A stretch of DNA of 52,621 nucleotides from DATHZQ01 sp035458525 (GCA_035458525.1 DATHZQ010000046.1:1-52621), one strand, 5' to 3'. Positions 1 to 8,373 are shown, numbered from the stretch's first letter. Numbers and translations: made by a program. Notes: generated by a model not told the origin, from the sequence alone.

Positions 1-218
1 TCGACCCGGCCATGGAGGCGCTCGCCACCGTCTACGGGCGTGCGGTGTACGGGCCTCCTGGCGGCGTCGACGAGAGCCACGTGACCACGGCGACGAAATC
101 ATTGGAACAGACGTCGGCCCGTCTCACAGGCCGGTATTCGACGGCGCAACGAGTCCTCGCTTGGTACAGGCCCGCCTCACTCCTTCCGGAGTGGTGGCGC
201 AAGCGCCGCAGCCGCTGA
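1..218 (+). CDS. C-terminal fragment, probable transglutaminase/DUF4129 membrane protein
   Basis: Only the last ~71 codons are inside the window; the open frame runs from the left edge (codons in phase from base 3) to a TGA at 216-218. The fragment is basic, ends WWRKRRSR, and contains an ALATVYGRAVYG stretch resembling the C-terminal DUF4129 helix (aLY..aRYG) of actinobacterial TgpA-type transglutaminase-like proteins. Such genes often lie beside DUF3040 and dinB genes in actinobacteria, which fits the neighbours here. It converges with the MerR gene at 237. The family call rests on a short C-terminal match and gene order, so it is tentative; the existence of a gene end is better supported. 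Confidence 0.5.
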   Translation, partial: DPAMEALATVYGRAVYGPPGGVDESHVTTATKSLEQTSARLTGRYSTAQRVLAWYRPASLLPEWWRKRRSR

Positions 219-236
219 GCCCTGCCGCGCAGAGCC

Positions 237-740
237 TCAAGCGGAGTCGACCTCGGACAGCACGTCGTCTTCCACCCGGCGCAGCAACTCCAGGAAGCGG
301 TCGCGATCGAGCTCGAATCGCGTCACGTCATCTTCGACGCTCCGTGCAATCTCGTTGATCGCCACGAAGAACGCGAGCTGGCCCTGACGCAGCGCATCGA
401 GGAGCTCCTCGTCATCCGAGGCGACCCGGAAGATCGATTGGCCGTCCGTGACCAGCCGGACCTCGGCGAGATGGTCCTCCATGTCGGCCGTCCGACGTAG
501 ATAGTCCCATGCGCGCCGCACGCGCTGCACGGACATGCCGTTGTCGAGAAGACTCTTCACCACGCGGAGCGCAACGAGATCGCGAAACGAGTACAAGCGC
601 CGTCGTCCGGGCCGGCCGCCCGTCGATTGGACGGAGGGCTCGACGAGATTCACCTTGTCCCAATATCGAAGCTGGTGGGGTGTGCAGTCTGTCAACCGCG
701 ACGCCTGCTGCGCAGTGAAACCTTCCAACGATCCTCCCAA
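237..740 (-). CDS. MerR family transcriptional regulator
   Basis: A 167-aa protein. Residues ~7-75 form a MerR-type winged helix: FTAQQASRLTDCTPHQLRYW matches the recognition helix (..A..lgvs...LRYWd), followed by the wing and SFRDLVALRVVKSLLDNGMS. The rest is helical and lacks the cysteines of metal-sensing MerR proteins, so the ligand is unknown. It resembles the group of actinobacterial MerR regulators that carry a C-terminal effector-like domain. It is the last gene of a minus-strand run dinB / DUF3040 / MerR, separated from DUF3040 by 88 bases that contain a perfect 9-bp inverted repeat, which could be a terminator or this regulator's operator. Confidence 0.85.
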   Translation of the reverse strand: MGGSLEGFTAQQASRLTDCTPHQLRYWDKVNLVEPSVQSTGGRPGRRRLYSFRDLVALRVVKSLLDNGMSVQRVRRAWDYLRRTADMEDHLAEVRLVTDGQSIFRVASDDEELLDALRQGQLAFFVAINEIARSVEDDVTRFELDRDRFLELLRRVEDDVLSEVDSA

Positions 741-797
741 AGACCCGCTCGGCGCCGGCAGTGAAGAGTGCTGACGTCGCCGCAGAAGCTCGTGTTA

Positions 798-821
798 CTC
801 CCGTCACCCACCTGACGGGAG
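798..821 (-). terminator. Perfect 9-bp hairpin after the DUF3040 gene; terminator or operator
   Basis: CTCCCGTCA (798-806) and TGACGGGAG (813-821) are perfect reverse complements around a 6-base loop. It lies 7 bases past the DUF3040 stop and 58 bases before the merR start on the same strand. There is no T-tract, so it would be a U-less actinobacterial terminator; alternatively the dyad is a regulator binding site in the merR promoter. Confidence 0.45.
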
Positions 822-828
822 GAGCACT

Positions 829-1170
829 CTAGCGGTCTCGCTGCCACCTCTGCCGAACCTGGTCGAACCACCCCGAGAGCGGCCCGGAATCACGAGAGTC
901 GGCCGGTCGTTTGCGTGCGTTCATCGCGATCCATCCGCCGCACAACACCATGAGCAGGAAGCCGCCGAGTGCCACGGCCGTCCAGCGAGTGAACGAGGCG
1001 AGCATGATCACGAGACCGATGACGAGGCCAACGTACGCCAGTCGATTCCACCTGCGGCTGATCGACTCGAGCGTGGTGTTCGCCACGGTTTGTGCCAGTT
1101 TCGGATCTTCCTGATAGAACTGGCGCTCGATCTCTTCGAGGATGCGTTGCTCTCGCTCGTTCAACGGCAT
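829..1170 (-). CDS. DUF3040 small membrane protein
   Basis: A 113-aa protein. It opens with MPLNEREQRILEEIERQF, the hallmark N-terminus of DUF3040 (short acidic helix 'ls..E...L..iE..l'), followed by two membrane segments at about residues 44-60 (LAYVGLVIGLVIMLASF) and 66-84 (VALGGFLLMVLCGGWIAM), then a charged tail. Function of the family is unknown; the members are common in actinobacteria. It sits 58 bases downstream of dinB on the same strand, probably co-transcribed. Confidence 0.85.
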   Translation of the reverse strand: MPLNEREQRILEEIERQFYQEDPKLAQTVANTTLESISRRWNRLAYVGLVIGLVIMLASFTRWTAVALGGFLLMVLCGGWIAMNARKRPADSRDSGPLSGWFDQVRQRWQRDR

Positions 1171-1228
1171 GCCGTGGTGTCCTCCGCCCTACGGTTCGGC
1201 GATGTCAGTATACCGCTGGCCATCACTA

Positions 1229-2440
1229 TCAACCCGGAAGATTCTCGCCCGATTCTGTCGGGGTCTCGCCGTGCCGAGGCGGCGAGACGAACCTTCCGGG
1301 GAGAACGGCATCGTCGCCGAATCGGCTCCTGATCTCGTCGACGACGGCCGTCGCCGGATGTGCTGAACGAGTGTCGAGCGTGAGTTGTTCGGAATCGTGC
1401 CGCGGCTCGAGACCGGCCACGCCAACCCCGAGGAGGCGAACGCCTCGCCCCGCCCGGTCCACCCTTGCCCACAACGCTTGGGCCGCGGCGATCAACTCCG
1501 CCTCGTGGGCAAATGTCTCCCGCTGCGTCGTCGAACGCGAGACCATCGTGAAATCGGCGAACCGCACTTTGATGGTCGCGGTGTGGCCGCGAGCAGCGCT
1601 CCGCCGCAAACGTCCGTCCAGTCTGTGGCAGAGCGATGCCAGCGCCTGGAGGATGTCGACGTCGTGGCTCAGGTCGCGCTCGAACGTCTCCTCGACCGAG
1701 ATCGACTTGGCACCGGTGTTGGGCACAACGGCACGCTCGTCGATGCCCCGTGCCAGTGCGGCGAGATGGGCACCAAGCGATGGACCGAGCCTGCGTTCGA
1801 GCAGCGACTGCGGAAGGGCGGCGACGTCGCCGATAGTGGCTACTGCCAGACCCTCGAGCGCTGCGTGCGTTGCCTGCCCGACGCCCCACAACCGGTGCAC
1901 AGGAAGCGGGTGGAGGAACGCAAGCTCGGCCCCGGCCTTGACTTTGGCGATACCGTCGGGCTTGGCCTCTTGCGAGGCGAGCTTCGCAAGGAACTTGGTT
2001 GGGGCGATGCCAACCGACGCAGGCAAGCCGGGCGACTCGCGCAGAGACGCCCGTATCGACTGTGCCACGAGGTACGGGCTCTCGAAGTGCAGGCGCAGAC
2101 CCGATACATCCAAGAAGGCCTCGTCCACGGACAGGCCCTCCACGTGCGGAGTGAACGACCGAAGCACCGCGAACACCTCGGCGGAGACATCCGAGTATCT
2201 CCTGTGATCGGGTGGCACGCGCACCAGATGCGGACAGCGACGTTCAGCCTCGACCATGGACATCGCCGAGCGGACGCCGGATTCACGAGCCTCGTAGCTC
2301 GCAGACGCCACGACGCTGCGCCGTCCCATGCCGCCGACCACGACTGCTTTGCCCCGCAGCGACGGATCCCTCAGCCGCTCGACCTCGACGAAGAAGGCAT
2401 CCATGTCGACGTGGAGAATGGGCTCCGTGAACCGGTCCAT
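1229..2440 (-). CDS. dinB: DNA polymerase IV, Y-family translesion polymerase
   Basis: A 403-aa protein; Y-family polymerases copy damaged templates with low fidelity. The N-terminal catalytic palm is clear: ILHVDMDAFF (D12) and SVDEAF (D106, E107) supply the metal-binding carboxylates, and SYEARESGVRSAM is the conserved finger motif. A helix-hairpin-helix thumb and the C-terminal little-finger domain follow. The open frame extends ~80 codons upstream, but that part has no polymerase homology; the ATG at 2440 places HVDMDAFF at the usual distance from the start. It is divergent from the histidine phosphatase with 44 bases between. I see no LexA box in that gap, so SOS control is not evident here. 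Confidence 0.93.
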   Translation of the reverse strand: MDRFTEPILHVDMDAFFVEVERLRDPSLRGKAVVVGGMGRRSVVASASYEARESGVRSAMSMVEAERRCPHLVRVPPDHRRYSDVSAEVFAVLRSFTPHVEGLSVDEAFLDVSGLRLHFESPYLVAQSIRASLRESPGLPASVGIAPTKFLAKLASQEAKPDGIAKVKAGAELAFLHPLPVHRLWGVGQATHAALEGLAVATIGDVAALPQSLLERRLGPSLGAHLAALARGIDERAVVPNTGAKSISVEETFERDLSHDVDILQALASLCHRLDGRLRRSAARGHTATIKVRFADFTMVSRSTTQRETFAHEAELIAAAQALWARVDRAGRGVRLLGVGVAGLEPRHDSEQLTLDTRSAHPATAVVDEIRSRFGDDAVLPGRFVSPPRHGETPTESGENLPG

Positions 2441-2484
2441 GACGAGGCCACGGTACCCGGGCCGCCGGCCGTACACTCCTCGCC

Positions 2485-3099
2485 ATGTCGGCCCTCGATC
2501 GTCTCCACCTGGTGCGCCACGGCGAGGTGCACAACCCGGACCACGTCGTGTATGCAGGGATCGCCGGGTTCCGCCTCTCGCCTCGAGGCCGTGAGCAGGC
2601 GGCCGTTGCCGCCGCCCGCCTGTCCGAGATGCCGGTGCGCCGCGTCGTGTCCTCACCGCTGGAGCGTGCGGTCGAGACCGCACGACCGATCGCCGACGTC
2701 CACGGTGTCGGCGTCGAGACCTTCGACGACCTCGGCGAATGGGGTCTCAGCGCGCGCTGGGCCGGCCACCGCTGGCCGGACCTGCCCTCTGCATTCCCGG
2801 GCGAGTTGGAGGCATACCGTGTCGACCCGAGCGACCTGCCCTTCGCCCCGGAGTCGCTCGAGGCCGCCGGGAGACGCGTCGCCGCCTGTGCTGAGCGCGC
2901 CTGGAGCGATCCACCCGGCGAAGGGCACGTTGTGGTTGTGAGCCACCAAGATCCGATCGAAGCTGCGCGGCGGCTGCTCACCGGTCGGGACCTGTCATCT
3001 TTCAACGCGGCCAAGCCGGCCCACGCCAGCGTCATCACACTGGCACCGGCCGTCGAGGACTGGAGGGAGATCTGTGTGTTCACCCCTCCCCAGGAGTGA
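2485..3099 (+). CDS. Histidine phosphatase family (phosphoglycerate mutase-like)
   Basis: A 204-aa protein. LVRHGEVHNP near residue 9 is the catalytic RHG motif whose histidine is phosphorylated; VSSPLERAVETA supplies the second conserved arginine, LGEWG the acid residue, and VVSHQDPIEAA the second catalytic histidine. This is the branch-2-free, cofactor-dependent PGM/CobC/SixA type fold; the true substrate (phosphosugar, nucleotide or protein) cannot be told from the sequence. Divergent from dinB; the following lipoprotein gene begins 70 bases downstream. Confidence 0.88.
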   Translation: MSALDRLHLVRHGEVHNPDHVVYAGIAGFRLSPRGREQAAVAAARLSEMPVRRVVSSPLERAVETARPIADVHGVGVETFDDLGEWGLSARWAGHRWPDLPSAFPGELEAYRVDPSDLPFAPESLEAAGRRVAACAERAWSDPPGEGHVVVVSHQDPIEAARRLLTGRDLSSFNAAKPAHASVITLAPAVEDWREICVFTPPQE

Positions 3100-3169
3100 C
3101 GAACGTGGTTGGGCGGCATTTAGGCAGGGTCGCTATCTAGACTCGCCGAGCGCTCGTTGGAGGAGCAAG

Positions 3170-3583
3170 GTGCGAGTACGTTTTCTGATCTTGGTGTTGG
3201 TGACGGCATTCGTCGCCGCCGCGTGCAGCAGCGGCCCAACCGATGCTGTGATCGCCGCGGCACGCGCGCCTCAGACGACGACAACGACCGAGGCGCCGCC
3301 GGAAGGCATCATCGTCGTGCGAATCACCAACGGGGCGTTCCGACCCTCCAACCTCGACGTCGACCTCACCATGGAATGGATCGTCGAGTGGCGTCACGAA
3401 GACTCCGACGACCGCGAGTACGTGATCGAAGCCCGGAACGGCGAATTCGAGAGCCCTCCCCTGAGCACCGGCGACGTGTTCCAGGTCGATTTCTCCGGCC
3501 TGGAACCCGACATCTACCGCTACTTCGCCTTCATCGGGAACACCCGCATCCCAGGCACGGTCGACACACGGCCGGAGCAGTAG
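3170..3583 (+). CDS. Lipoprotein with cupredoxin-like domain lacking copper ligands
   Basis: A 137-aa protein read from a GTG at 3170, preceded at 5 bases by GGAGGA (3159-3164); a longer in-frame ATG at 3074 lacks this support and would bury the signal peptide. N-terminus: FLILVLVTAFVAAACSSG, a lipoprotein signal with lipobox VAAAC, then a Thr/Ala/Pro linker. The C-terminal ~90 residues follow the cupredoxin pattern (VRITNGAFRPSNLDVD...EWIVEWRHEDSDDREYVI...GDVFQVDF..LEPDIYRYFAFIGN), but the positions of the copper-binding His, Cys and second His hold Y/E, F and N. Probably a structural or binding derivative on the outer face of the membrane. Possibly transcribed with the three membrane proteins downstream. 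Confidence 0.7.
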   Translation: MRVRFLILVLVTAFVAAACSSGPTDAVIAAARAPQTTTTTEAPPEGIIVVRITNGAFRPSNLDVDLTMEWIVEWRHEDSDDREYVIEARNGEFESPPLSTGDVFQVDFSGLEPDIYRYFAFIGNTRIPGTVDTRPEQ

Positions 3584-3614
3584 CGCAACTCGGCGCCGTC
3601 GAGACTGACCGATA

Positions 3615-4340
3615 ATGGTTGGCATGCCGTCGAGCCCCTACGTCGCCGCCGCACTGATCGCAGTATCGTCAGCCACTGCTGCGGTACACCTGGCAGTCGC
3701 GCCCGATCCGTTTGCCCCGTCGTCGGCCGCCGTCATCGCTCTCGGGGCCGTGCTGGGCACGATCATCACGGTGGTCGGCCTCGTCCTCGTGAGAGGTCGC
3801 TGGGCCCGCCAACTCGGGATGGTGCTGGCAGGAGGTCTGATCGCGGTGGCTGCGGTTGCGGACGATTTCGATGCGTGGGCCGTCCTGACGGTGCTCCTCG
3901 GCCTCGCCAGTTTGGGAGTGTTGGCCGGCCGCTGGCTCGATGGTTGGATTCGGGGCCGGCCGTCCGCAACGGGACCACCTCCGCAGTCGGTGTTGCTTCT
4001 GCTCGGCCTGCTCGGCCTCGTGCCCCTCGTTGGCCTGGCATCGCCTTCCGGTCTCGAGACCGCACACGGCATGCTCGGCGCCGGCGGAATCCTGCTCGCC
4101 TGGGGCTTCGGTCAGGCACAAGTGTGGGCCCTGTGGGCGATGCGGCTGGTCCTTCCCGTGCTCGTCATCTTCGCGGCCCTCGCCACCCCGATCGCCGGTG
4201 CCGTGGCGCTGCTCGCCTACGGTGCCGCCCTCACCTGGCTCTCCTGGACTGAGGAAGTACGACTCTCGGTCCAGCCGCTGCTCGACGTCACCCCGGGCCC
4301 GCGACGCATTCGTGGCGCCGACGAAAACGGTGCGTCATGA
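3615..4340 (+). CDS. Hypothetical polytopic membrane protein
   Basis: A 241-aa protein with about seven or eight hydrophobic segments (for example AALIAVSSATAAVHLAV, AAVIALGAVLGTIITVVGLVL, SVLLLLGLLGLVPLVGLA, LVLPVLVIFAALATPIAGAV) and a hydrophilic C-terminus ending ADENGAS. A second ATG at 3624 is an alternative start; no clear ribosome-binding site decides. I do not recognise a family. Its stop overlaps the next ATG (ATGA at 4337-4340), so it is translationally coupled to the following membrane protein, suggesting the three products act together. Confidence 0.7.
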   Translation: MVGMPSSPYVAAALIAVSSATAAVHLAVAPDPFAPSSAAVIALGAVLGTIITVVGLVLVRGRWARQLGMVLAGGLIAVAAVADDFDAWAVLTVLLGLASLGVLAGRWLDGWIRGRPSATGPPPQSVLLLLGLLGLVPLVGLASPSGLETAHGMLGAGGILLAWGFGQAQVWALWAMRLVLPVLVIFAALATPIAGAVALLAYGAALTWLSWTEEVRLSVQPLLDVTPGPRRIRGADENGAS

Positions 4341-4741
4341 CCCGCGCCGTCGTCGTGCCCACGCTGGTGATCGCCGTCATCGGTGGCGCTGCCGGAGCCG
4401 CAGTCGGTGTACCCCTGGGCATCGCCGGTGCGATCGTCGGCGCCGTTGCCGGGTACGCGGCAGGCCGATCGGGCATGCGTCCATTCGTGGCCATCTCGAT
4501 CGCAGCAGGCGCCGCCGGCGGAGCGCTGGTCGGTCGTGGCATCGTCCGCGCTCTCTGCCTACCCGGATCGTGCCCTGAGCTCGAGGTCGTCGCGGCCGTG
4601 GTCACCGGCCTCGGTGCTCTCGTCGGTGTCGGCCTCGTCGTAGCCCTCGTCACCCGATCGTTCGACGAATACCACGAGGCGGTTGCCGCCAATCGTCCGC
4701 CGCCTGAGCCTGGGTGTGAAACAGACGAGCAGCCCGTGTGA
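4337..4741 (+). CDS. Hypothetical glycine/alanine-rich membrane protein
   Basis: A 134-aa protein. The first ~100 residues form four hydrophobic, Gly/Ala-rich segments (TLVIAVIGGAAGAAVGVPLG, AIVGAVAGYAAG, FVAISIAAGAAGGALVG, VVAAVVTGLGALVGVGLVVA) with small-residue spacing like glycine-zipper helices. Two cysteines lie in a short loop (LCLPGSC). The C-terminus is hydrophilic and acidic. No family recognised. ATGA overlap with the gene before and GTGA overlap with the gene after make it the middle member of a tightly coupled trio. Confidence 0.65.
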   Translation: MTRAVVVPTLVIAVIGGAAGAAVGVPLGIAGAIVGAVAGYAAGRSGMRPFVAISIAAGAAGGALVGRGIVRALCLPGSCPELEVVAAVVTGLGALVGVGLVVALVTRSFDEYHEAVAANRPPPEPGCETDEQPV

Positions 4742-4950
4742 GCGGCACGACCACTCCGCTCGCCACGACGCTCGCCACGTTTGGACTCGCCATCGGCGGG
4801 CCGGTTGCCCTGCTCAGCGGATTCATCACCTTTGTCACCATCCCCAGCGGGATCCCGTCGGCGGTGGTGACCATCTTCGTGATCTCAATGGCGATCAGCG
4901 CACTCAGCGCCTTGGTCTTCCTGGCAGAGCGGGCGAAGCGCGACGCCTGA
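4738..4950 (+). CDS. Hypothetical small membrane protein, two helices
   Basis: A 70-aa protein starting at GTG (GTGA overlap with the upstream stop at 4738-4741). It is almost entirely two hydrophobic segments, roughly residues 13-36 and 40-63, with a short basic tail (ERAKRDA), so a positive-inside C-terminus is likely. I recognise no family. It ends 41 bases before the convergent end of fabF. Confidence 0.6.
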   Translation: MSGTTTPLATTLATFGLAIGGPVALLSGFITFVTIPSGIPSAVVTIFVISMAISALSALVFLAERAKRDA

Positions 4951-4991
4951 TGCAGCGATGCCAGGCACCGGATGTGTCGTTCGGCCGCAGC

Positions 4992-6236
4992 TCAGACCTT
5001 GCCGAAGATCAGCGCCACGTTGTGCCCACCGAACCCAAAGGAATTGGTCATCGCTCGATCGACGTTCAGCTCTCGTGCCTCGTTCGGAACGTAGTCGAGA
5101 TCACACTCCGGGTCGGGAGTCGTGTAGTTGATCGTCGGCGGGACCACGCTGTTCCGGATCGCAAGGATGCACACCAGGGACTCGAGGGCGCCGGCGCCAC
5201 CGAGCAGGTGCCCGGTCATCGATTTCGTGGATGAGACGGGGACGTCGTAGGCGCGGTCGCCGAACACCGTCTTGATCGCCAGCGTTTCGGTCACGTCGTT
5301 GGCTTGCGTCGACGTGCCGTGGGCGTTGATGTAGTCGATGTCGGCGGGCCCGAGGCCTGCGTTGTCGAGAGAACGCTGCATGGCGTGAGCCGCACCGGCT
5401 CCGCCGGGACGAGGCAGGGTGATGTGATACCCGTCGGCAGACATGCCGTAGCCGAGGATCTCGGCGTAGATCGTTGCGCCTCGGGAAACGGCATGGTCGT
5501 AGTCCTCGAGGATGAGCGTGGTGGCGCCCTCCCCCATCACGAAGCCGTCGCGCTCGGCATCGAAGGGCCGGCTCGCTCCTTCCGGATCGTCGTTGCGCTT
5601 GCTGATCGCTTTGGCCGAGGCGAAGCCCGCCAGCGCAAACTCGCAGATCCCAGCCTCGGTGCCGCCGGCGACCATGACCTCTGCATCACCGCGTCGGATG
5701 ATCTCGGCAGCATCGCCGATGGCGTTCGCCGACGCGGCGCAGGCGGTCACGGTGCAGTTGTTCGGCCCGTAGAGGTGGAAGTCGATGGAGACGATGCCGG
5801 CCGCCATGTTGGAGATGATCTTGGTGATCGCCAACGGGGAAACCCGGCTCGGCCCGCGTTCTCGCAACACGTCGATCTCTTCCTGGGTCGTGATCAGACC
5901 GCCGATGCCACAGCCGAGCACGACGCCGGCCCGCTGCGCCTCGGGCGCGTCTTCTTCGTACGACAGACCGGCGTCTTGAAGCGCCTGATACGTCGAAGCC
6001 CAGAAGAACTGTGCGCTGCGGTCCATGCGACGCCACGCCTTCCGCGGCATGTAGTCGTCCGGATCGAAGGCTGTGACTTCCGCCGCGATCTTCGTGGTGA
6101 AGTCGGTGGTGTCGAACGCGCTGATCAGACCGACACCGGAGACACCCTCCAACGCGTTCTTCCAGAATTCATCCACACCGAGACCGAGGGGGTTCACAGT
6201 CCCGAGCCCAGTCACGACGACACGCCGTTGGGACAC
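4992..6236 (-). CDS. fabF: 3-oxoacyl-ACP synthase II (condensing enzyme)
   Basis: A 414-aa protein, usual FabF length. It elongates acyl-ACP with malonyl-ACP in type II fatty acid synthesis. The thiolase-fold Cys-His-His triad is present: VTACAASANA (C166), NAHGTSTQAND (H306) and STKSMTGHLLGGAGA (H343). GTG start, with AGGAGG four bases upstream. Last gene of the run fabD-fabH-fabG-acpP-fabF on the minus strand, 23 bases after acpP. The two-histidine triad separates it from the FabH-type Cys-His-Asn enzyme encoded two kilobases upstream. Confidence 0.96.
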   Translation of the reverse strand: MSQRRVVVTGLGTVNPLGLGVDEFWKNALEGVSGVGLISAFDTTDFTTKIAAEVTAFDPDDYMPRKAWRRMDRSAQFFWASTYQALQDAGLSYEEDAPEAQRAGVVLGCGIGGLITTQEEIDVLRERGPSRVSPLAITKIISNMAAGIVSIDFHLYGPNNCTVTACAASANAIGDAAEIIRRGDAEVMVAGGTEAGICEFALAGFASAKAISKRNDDPEGASRPFDAERDGFVMGEGATTLILEDYDHAVSRGATIYAEILGYGMSADGYHITLPRPGGAGAAHAMQRSLDNAGLGPADIDYINAHGTSTQANDVTETLAIKTVFGDRAYDVPVSSTKSMTGHLLGGAGALESLVCILAIRNSVVPPTINYTTPDPECDLDYVPNEARELNVDRAMTNSFGFGGHNVALIFGKV

Positions 6237-6259
6237 AGCGCCTCCTTTCGACGGTGAAA

Positions 6260-6505
6260 TCAGTCGTTCACCTTGGCGGCAACGACATCGACCGCTTCGC
6301 CGACGGTGGTGATCTTCTCGGCTTCGTCGTCGGGGATCTTGACGTCGAAGTTGTCTTCGAGGGCCATGAGCAACTCGACGACGCCAAGTGAATCGACCTC
6401 GAGATCTTCTTCGAACTTCGCTTCCATGGTGATCTTGTCCCGCTCGAGACCGAGCTCGTCTACGAGCAGGTCAACCAGCTTGGACTGGATCTGAGATCGA
6501 TCCAT
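6260..6505 (-). CDS. acpP: Acyl carrier protein
   Basis: An 81-aa acidic protein. The phosphopantetheine attachment motif EVDSLGVVELLMALE has its serine at position 39, and the protein has the four-helix ACP pattern ending in EKITTVGEAVDVV. The start at 6505 has AAGGAGG eight bases upstream; longer frames back to 6562 have no ACP homology. It carries the growing acyl chain between FabD, FabH, FabG and FabF, all encoded around it. Confidence 0.97.
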   Translation of the reverse strand: MDRSQIQSKLVDLLVDELGLERDKITMEAKFEEDLEVDSLGVVELLMALEDNFDVKIPDDEAEKITTVGEAVDVVAAKVND

Positions 6506-6536
6506 TGGGGGGGCCTCCTTGGCGTTTTGGGGGAAC

Positions 6537-7271
6537 TCACAGCGACATTCCACCATCAACAACGATGGTTTGTCCTGTTATGTACGACGCTTCGTCCGAG
6601 GCAAGATAGCCGACGGCCGACGCGATCTCCTCCGGGCGCCCAAGGCGCCCGAGGGCGATTCTGTCCTGGATCGCCGCAGCGACATCGTCGCCGAGCTCCG
6701 CAGTCAATTCAGTCGTGATGAAACCCGGCGCCACGACGTTCACCGTGATATTGCGCGACCCGACCTCTTTCGCCAGCGACTTGGCGAAGCCGATCACGCC
6801 TGCCTTGGTCGCGGCGTAGTTCGTCTGTCCGGGATTGCCGTAGATGCCGGACACCGAGCCGATCGAGATGATGCGGCCCCATCGGGCACGCAGCATGCCC
6901 CGCAGCGCCGCCTTCGAACACAGGTAGTTGGACGTGAGATTGGTTGCGATCACCTCGGCCCACGCCTCTGGCTTCATCCGCAGGAGGAGGTCGTCCCGGG
7001 TGATTCCGGCGTTGTTCACCAGAACCTCGACGGTGCCGAGCTTGGCGACGACCGCTTCGAAGAGCTCGTCGACGTCCTCGGCCTTGCTCACGTCTCCTCC
7101 GAATGCCACCGCAACGCCGCCGGCATTCGTGATCTCATCGACAACGCTGCCGGCCGCATCGGCGTTGTGTGCGTAGTTGACCGCAACGGCATTGCCGTCG
7201 TGTGCCAGCCTCAGAGCGATGGAGCGGCCGATCCCGCGCGAAGCTCCCGTGACGAGGGCGACCTTGCTCAT
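6537..7271 (-). CDS. fabG: 3-oxoacyl-ACP reductase (short-chain dehydrogenase)
   Basis: A 244-aa short-chain dehydrogenase. GASRGIGR (residues 9-16) binds NADP(H); NNAGITRD is the structural NNAG motif; the catalytic triad is S139, Y152 and K156 (GNPGQTNYAATKAG); PGFITTEL follows. It reduces 3-oxoacyl-ACP in fatty acid elongation. The start at 7271 overlaps the fabH stop (ATGA), placing GASRGIG at the usual position; the longer frame upstream is fabH read in another phase. Confidence 0.96.
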   Translation of the reverse strand: MSKVALVTGASRGIGRSIALRLAHDGNAVAVNYAHNADAAGSVVDEITNAGGVAVAFGGDVSKAEDVDELFEAVVAKLGTVEVLVNNAGITRDDLLLRMKPEAWAEVIATNLTSNYLCSKAALRGMLRARWGRIISIGSVSGIYGNPGQTNYAATKAGVIGFAKSLAKEVGSRNITVNVVAPGFITTELTAELGDDVAAAIQDRIALGRLGRPEEIASAVGYLASDEASYITGQTIVVDGGMSL

Positions 7272-8347
7272 GCAACCCCGCGGCGGGAACGCCGTTCGGA
7301 CTGGCGTTCCTCGAGCAGCTCCACGCCACTCAGTTTCGTCGGGGGCAGCTTGGCGTCGCTGGTTGCGATCGGCTCGGTGCGCTGACCCCAACGAAGCGCC
7401 GCAGCACCCCAGGTCAGCCCGCCACCGAACGCAACGAACACCACCACGCTTCCGGCCTTGATGCGTCCCATCTGGATGGCTTCGTCGAGGGCGATCGGGA
7501 TGCTGGCGGCGCTCGTGTTGCCGTAGCTGGCGATGTTGACGAACACCCGCTCGGAGGGAAGATCCATGCGTCGTGCGGTGGCGTCGATGATCCGAGTGTT
7601 GGCCTGGTGCGGGATGAGGAGGTCGACGTCGTCGAGATCCAACCCGGCGTCGGCAACCGCCTTGGCCGCAGCTTCCCCCATCTGCACAACGGCATTGCGA
7701 AAGATCTCCCTGCCGTCCATCGTCAGGGCGAACTCCTCAGCCAGCGGACCGAGCTTCTCGGTGCCAAAGCCGGTGACGGTCAGCTTGTCGCCGAGCTGTC
7801 CGTCGGTTCCCAGGTTCACCGCCAGGATTCCCTCGTCGCCTTCGGCGGCTTCCATCACCACCGCACCGGCACCGTCCCCGAAGAGCACCGCCGTCGAGCG
7901 GTCGTCGACGTCGAGCAGCGTGGAGAGCTTCTCGGCTCCGATGACGAGCACGCGGCGGGCGGCGCCCGACACGATCATGCCGTTGGCGAGGCTCATGCCG
8001 TAGACGAACCCGCTGCACGCAGCGTTGACGTCGAGGCAGGCAGCGTTGACGACGCCGAGCTTCGGCTGAACGAAACTGGCCGCCGACGGGATCAGCCGAT
8101 CCGGTGTGCAGGTCGCGAGAATGAGCAGATCGATGTCGGCCGGATCGGCACCGGCGGCGGCGAGGGCGTGCAGGCCGGCGACGGCTGCCATGTCCGAGGT
8201 CTCGGTGTGCGTGATGCGTCGCTCCTTGATCCCGGTGCGGGTGGTGATCCACTCGTCACTGGTCTCCATCACACCTTCGAGGTCGTGATTGGTGAGGACG
8301 GCGGGCGGCACACAACTGCCCCAACCCGTGATGGTGGCGCGACGCAT
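7268..8347 (-). CDS. fabH: 3-oxoacyl-ACP synthase III (initiating condensing enzyme)
   Basis: A 359-aa protein. It condenses an acyl-CoA starter with malonyl-ACP to begin fatty acid synthesis. Triad: DVNAACSGFVYGM (C111), LIPHQANTRIID (H247) and VNIASYGNTSAAS (N277). The start at 8347 has AAGGGAGA just upstream; the open frame further upstream overlaps fabD and is not coding in this phase. The C-terminus carries about 30 extra charged residues (EERQSERRSRR) beyond the usual FabH end, which overlap the fabG start region and may be dispensable. Confidence 0.95.
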   Translation of the reverse strand: MRRATITGWGSCVPPAVLTNHDLEGVMETSDEWITTRTGIKERRITHTETSDMAAVAGLHALAAAGADPADIDLLILATCTPDRLIPSAASFVQPKLGVVNAACLDVNAACSGFVYGMSLANGMIVSGAARRVLVIGAEKLSTLLDVDDRSTAVLFGDGAGAVVMEAAEGDEGILAVNLGTDGQLGDKLTVTGFGTEKLGPLAEEFALTMDGREIFRNAVVQMGEAAAKAVADAGLDLDDVDLLIPHQANTRIIDATARRMDLPSERVFVNIASYGNTSAASIPIALDEAIQMGRIKAGSVVVFVAFGGGLTWGAAALRWGQRTEPIATSDAKLPPTKLSGVELLEERQSERRSRRGVA

Positions 8348-8373
8348 TGCTCTCCCTTGCTGCATCGGTGCGG

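Noticed and set aside
1385..2941. 518-codon plus-strand open frame
   Set aside because: Overlaps dinB antisense and the phosphatase out of frame; no recognisable domain.
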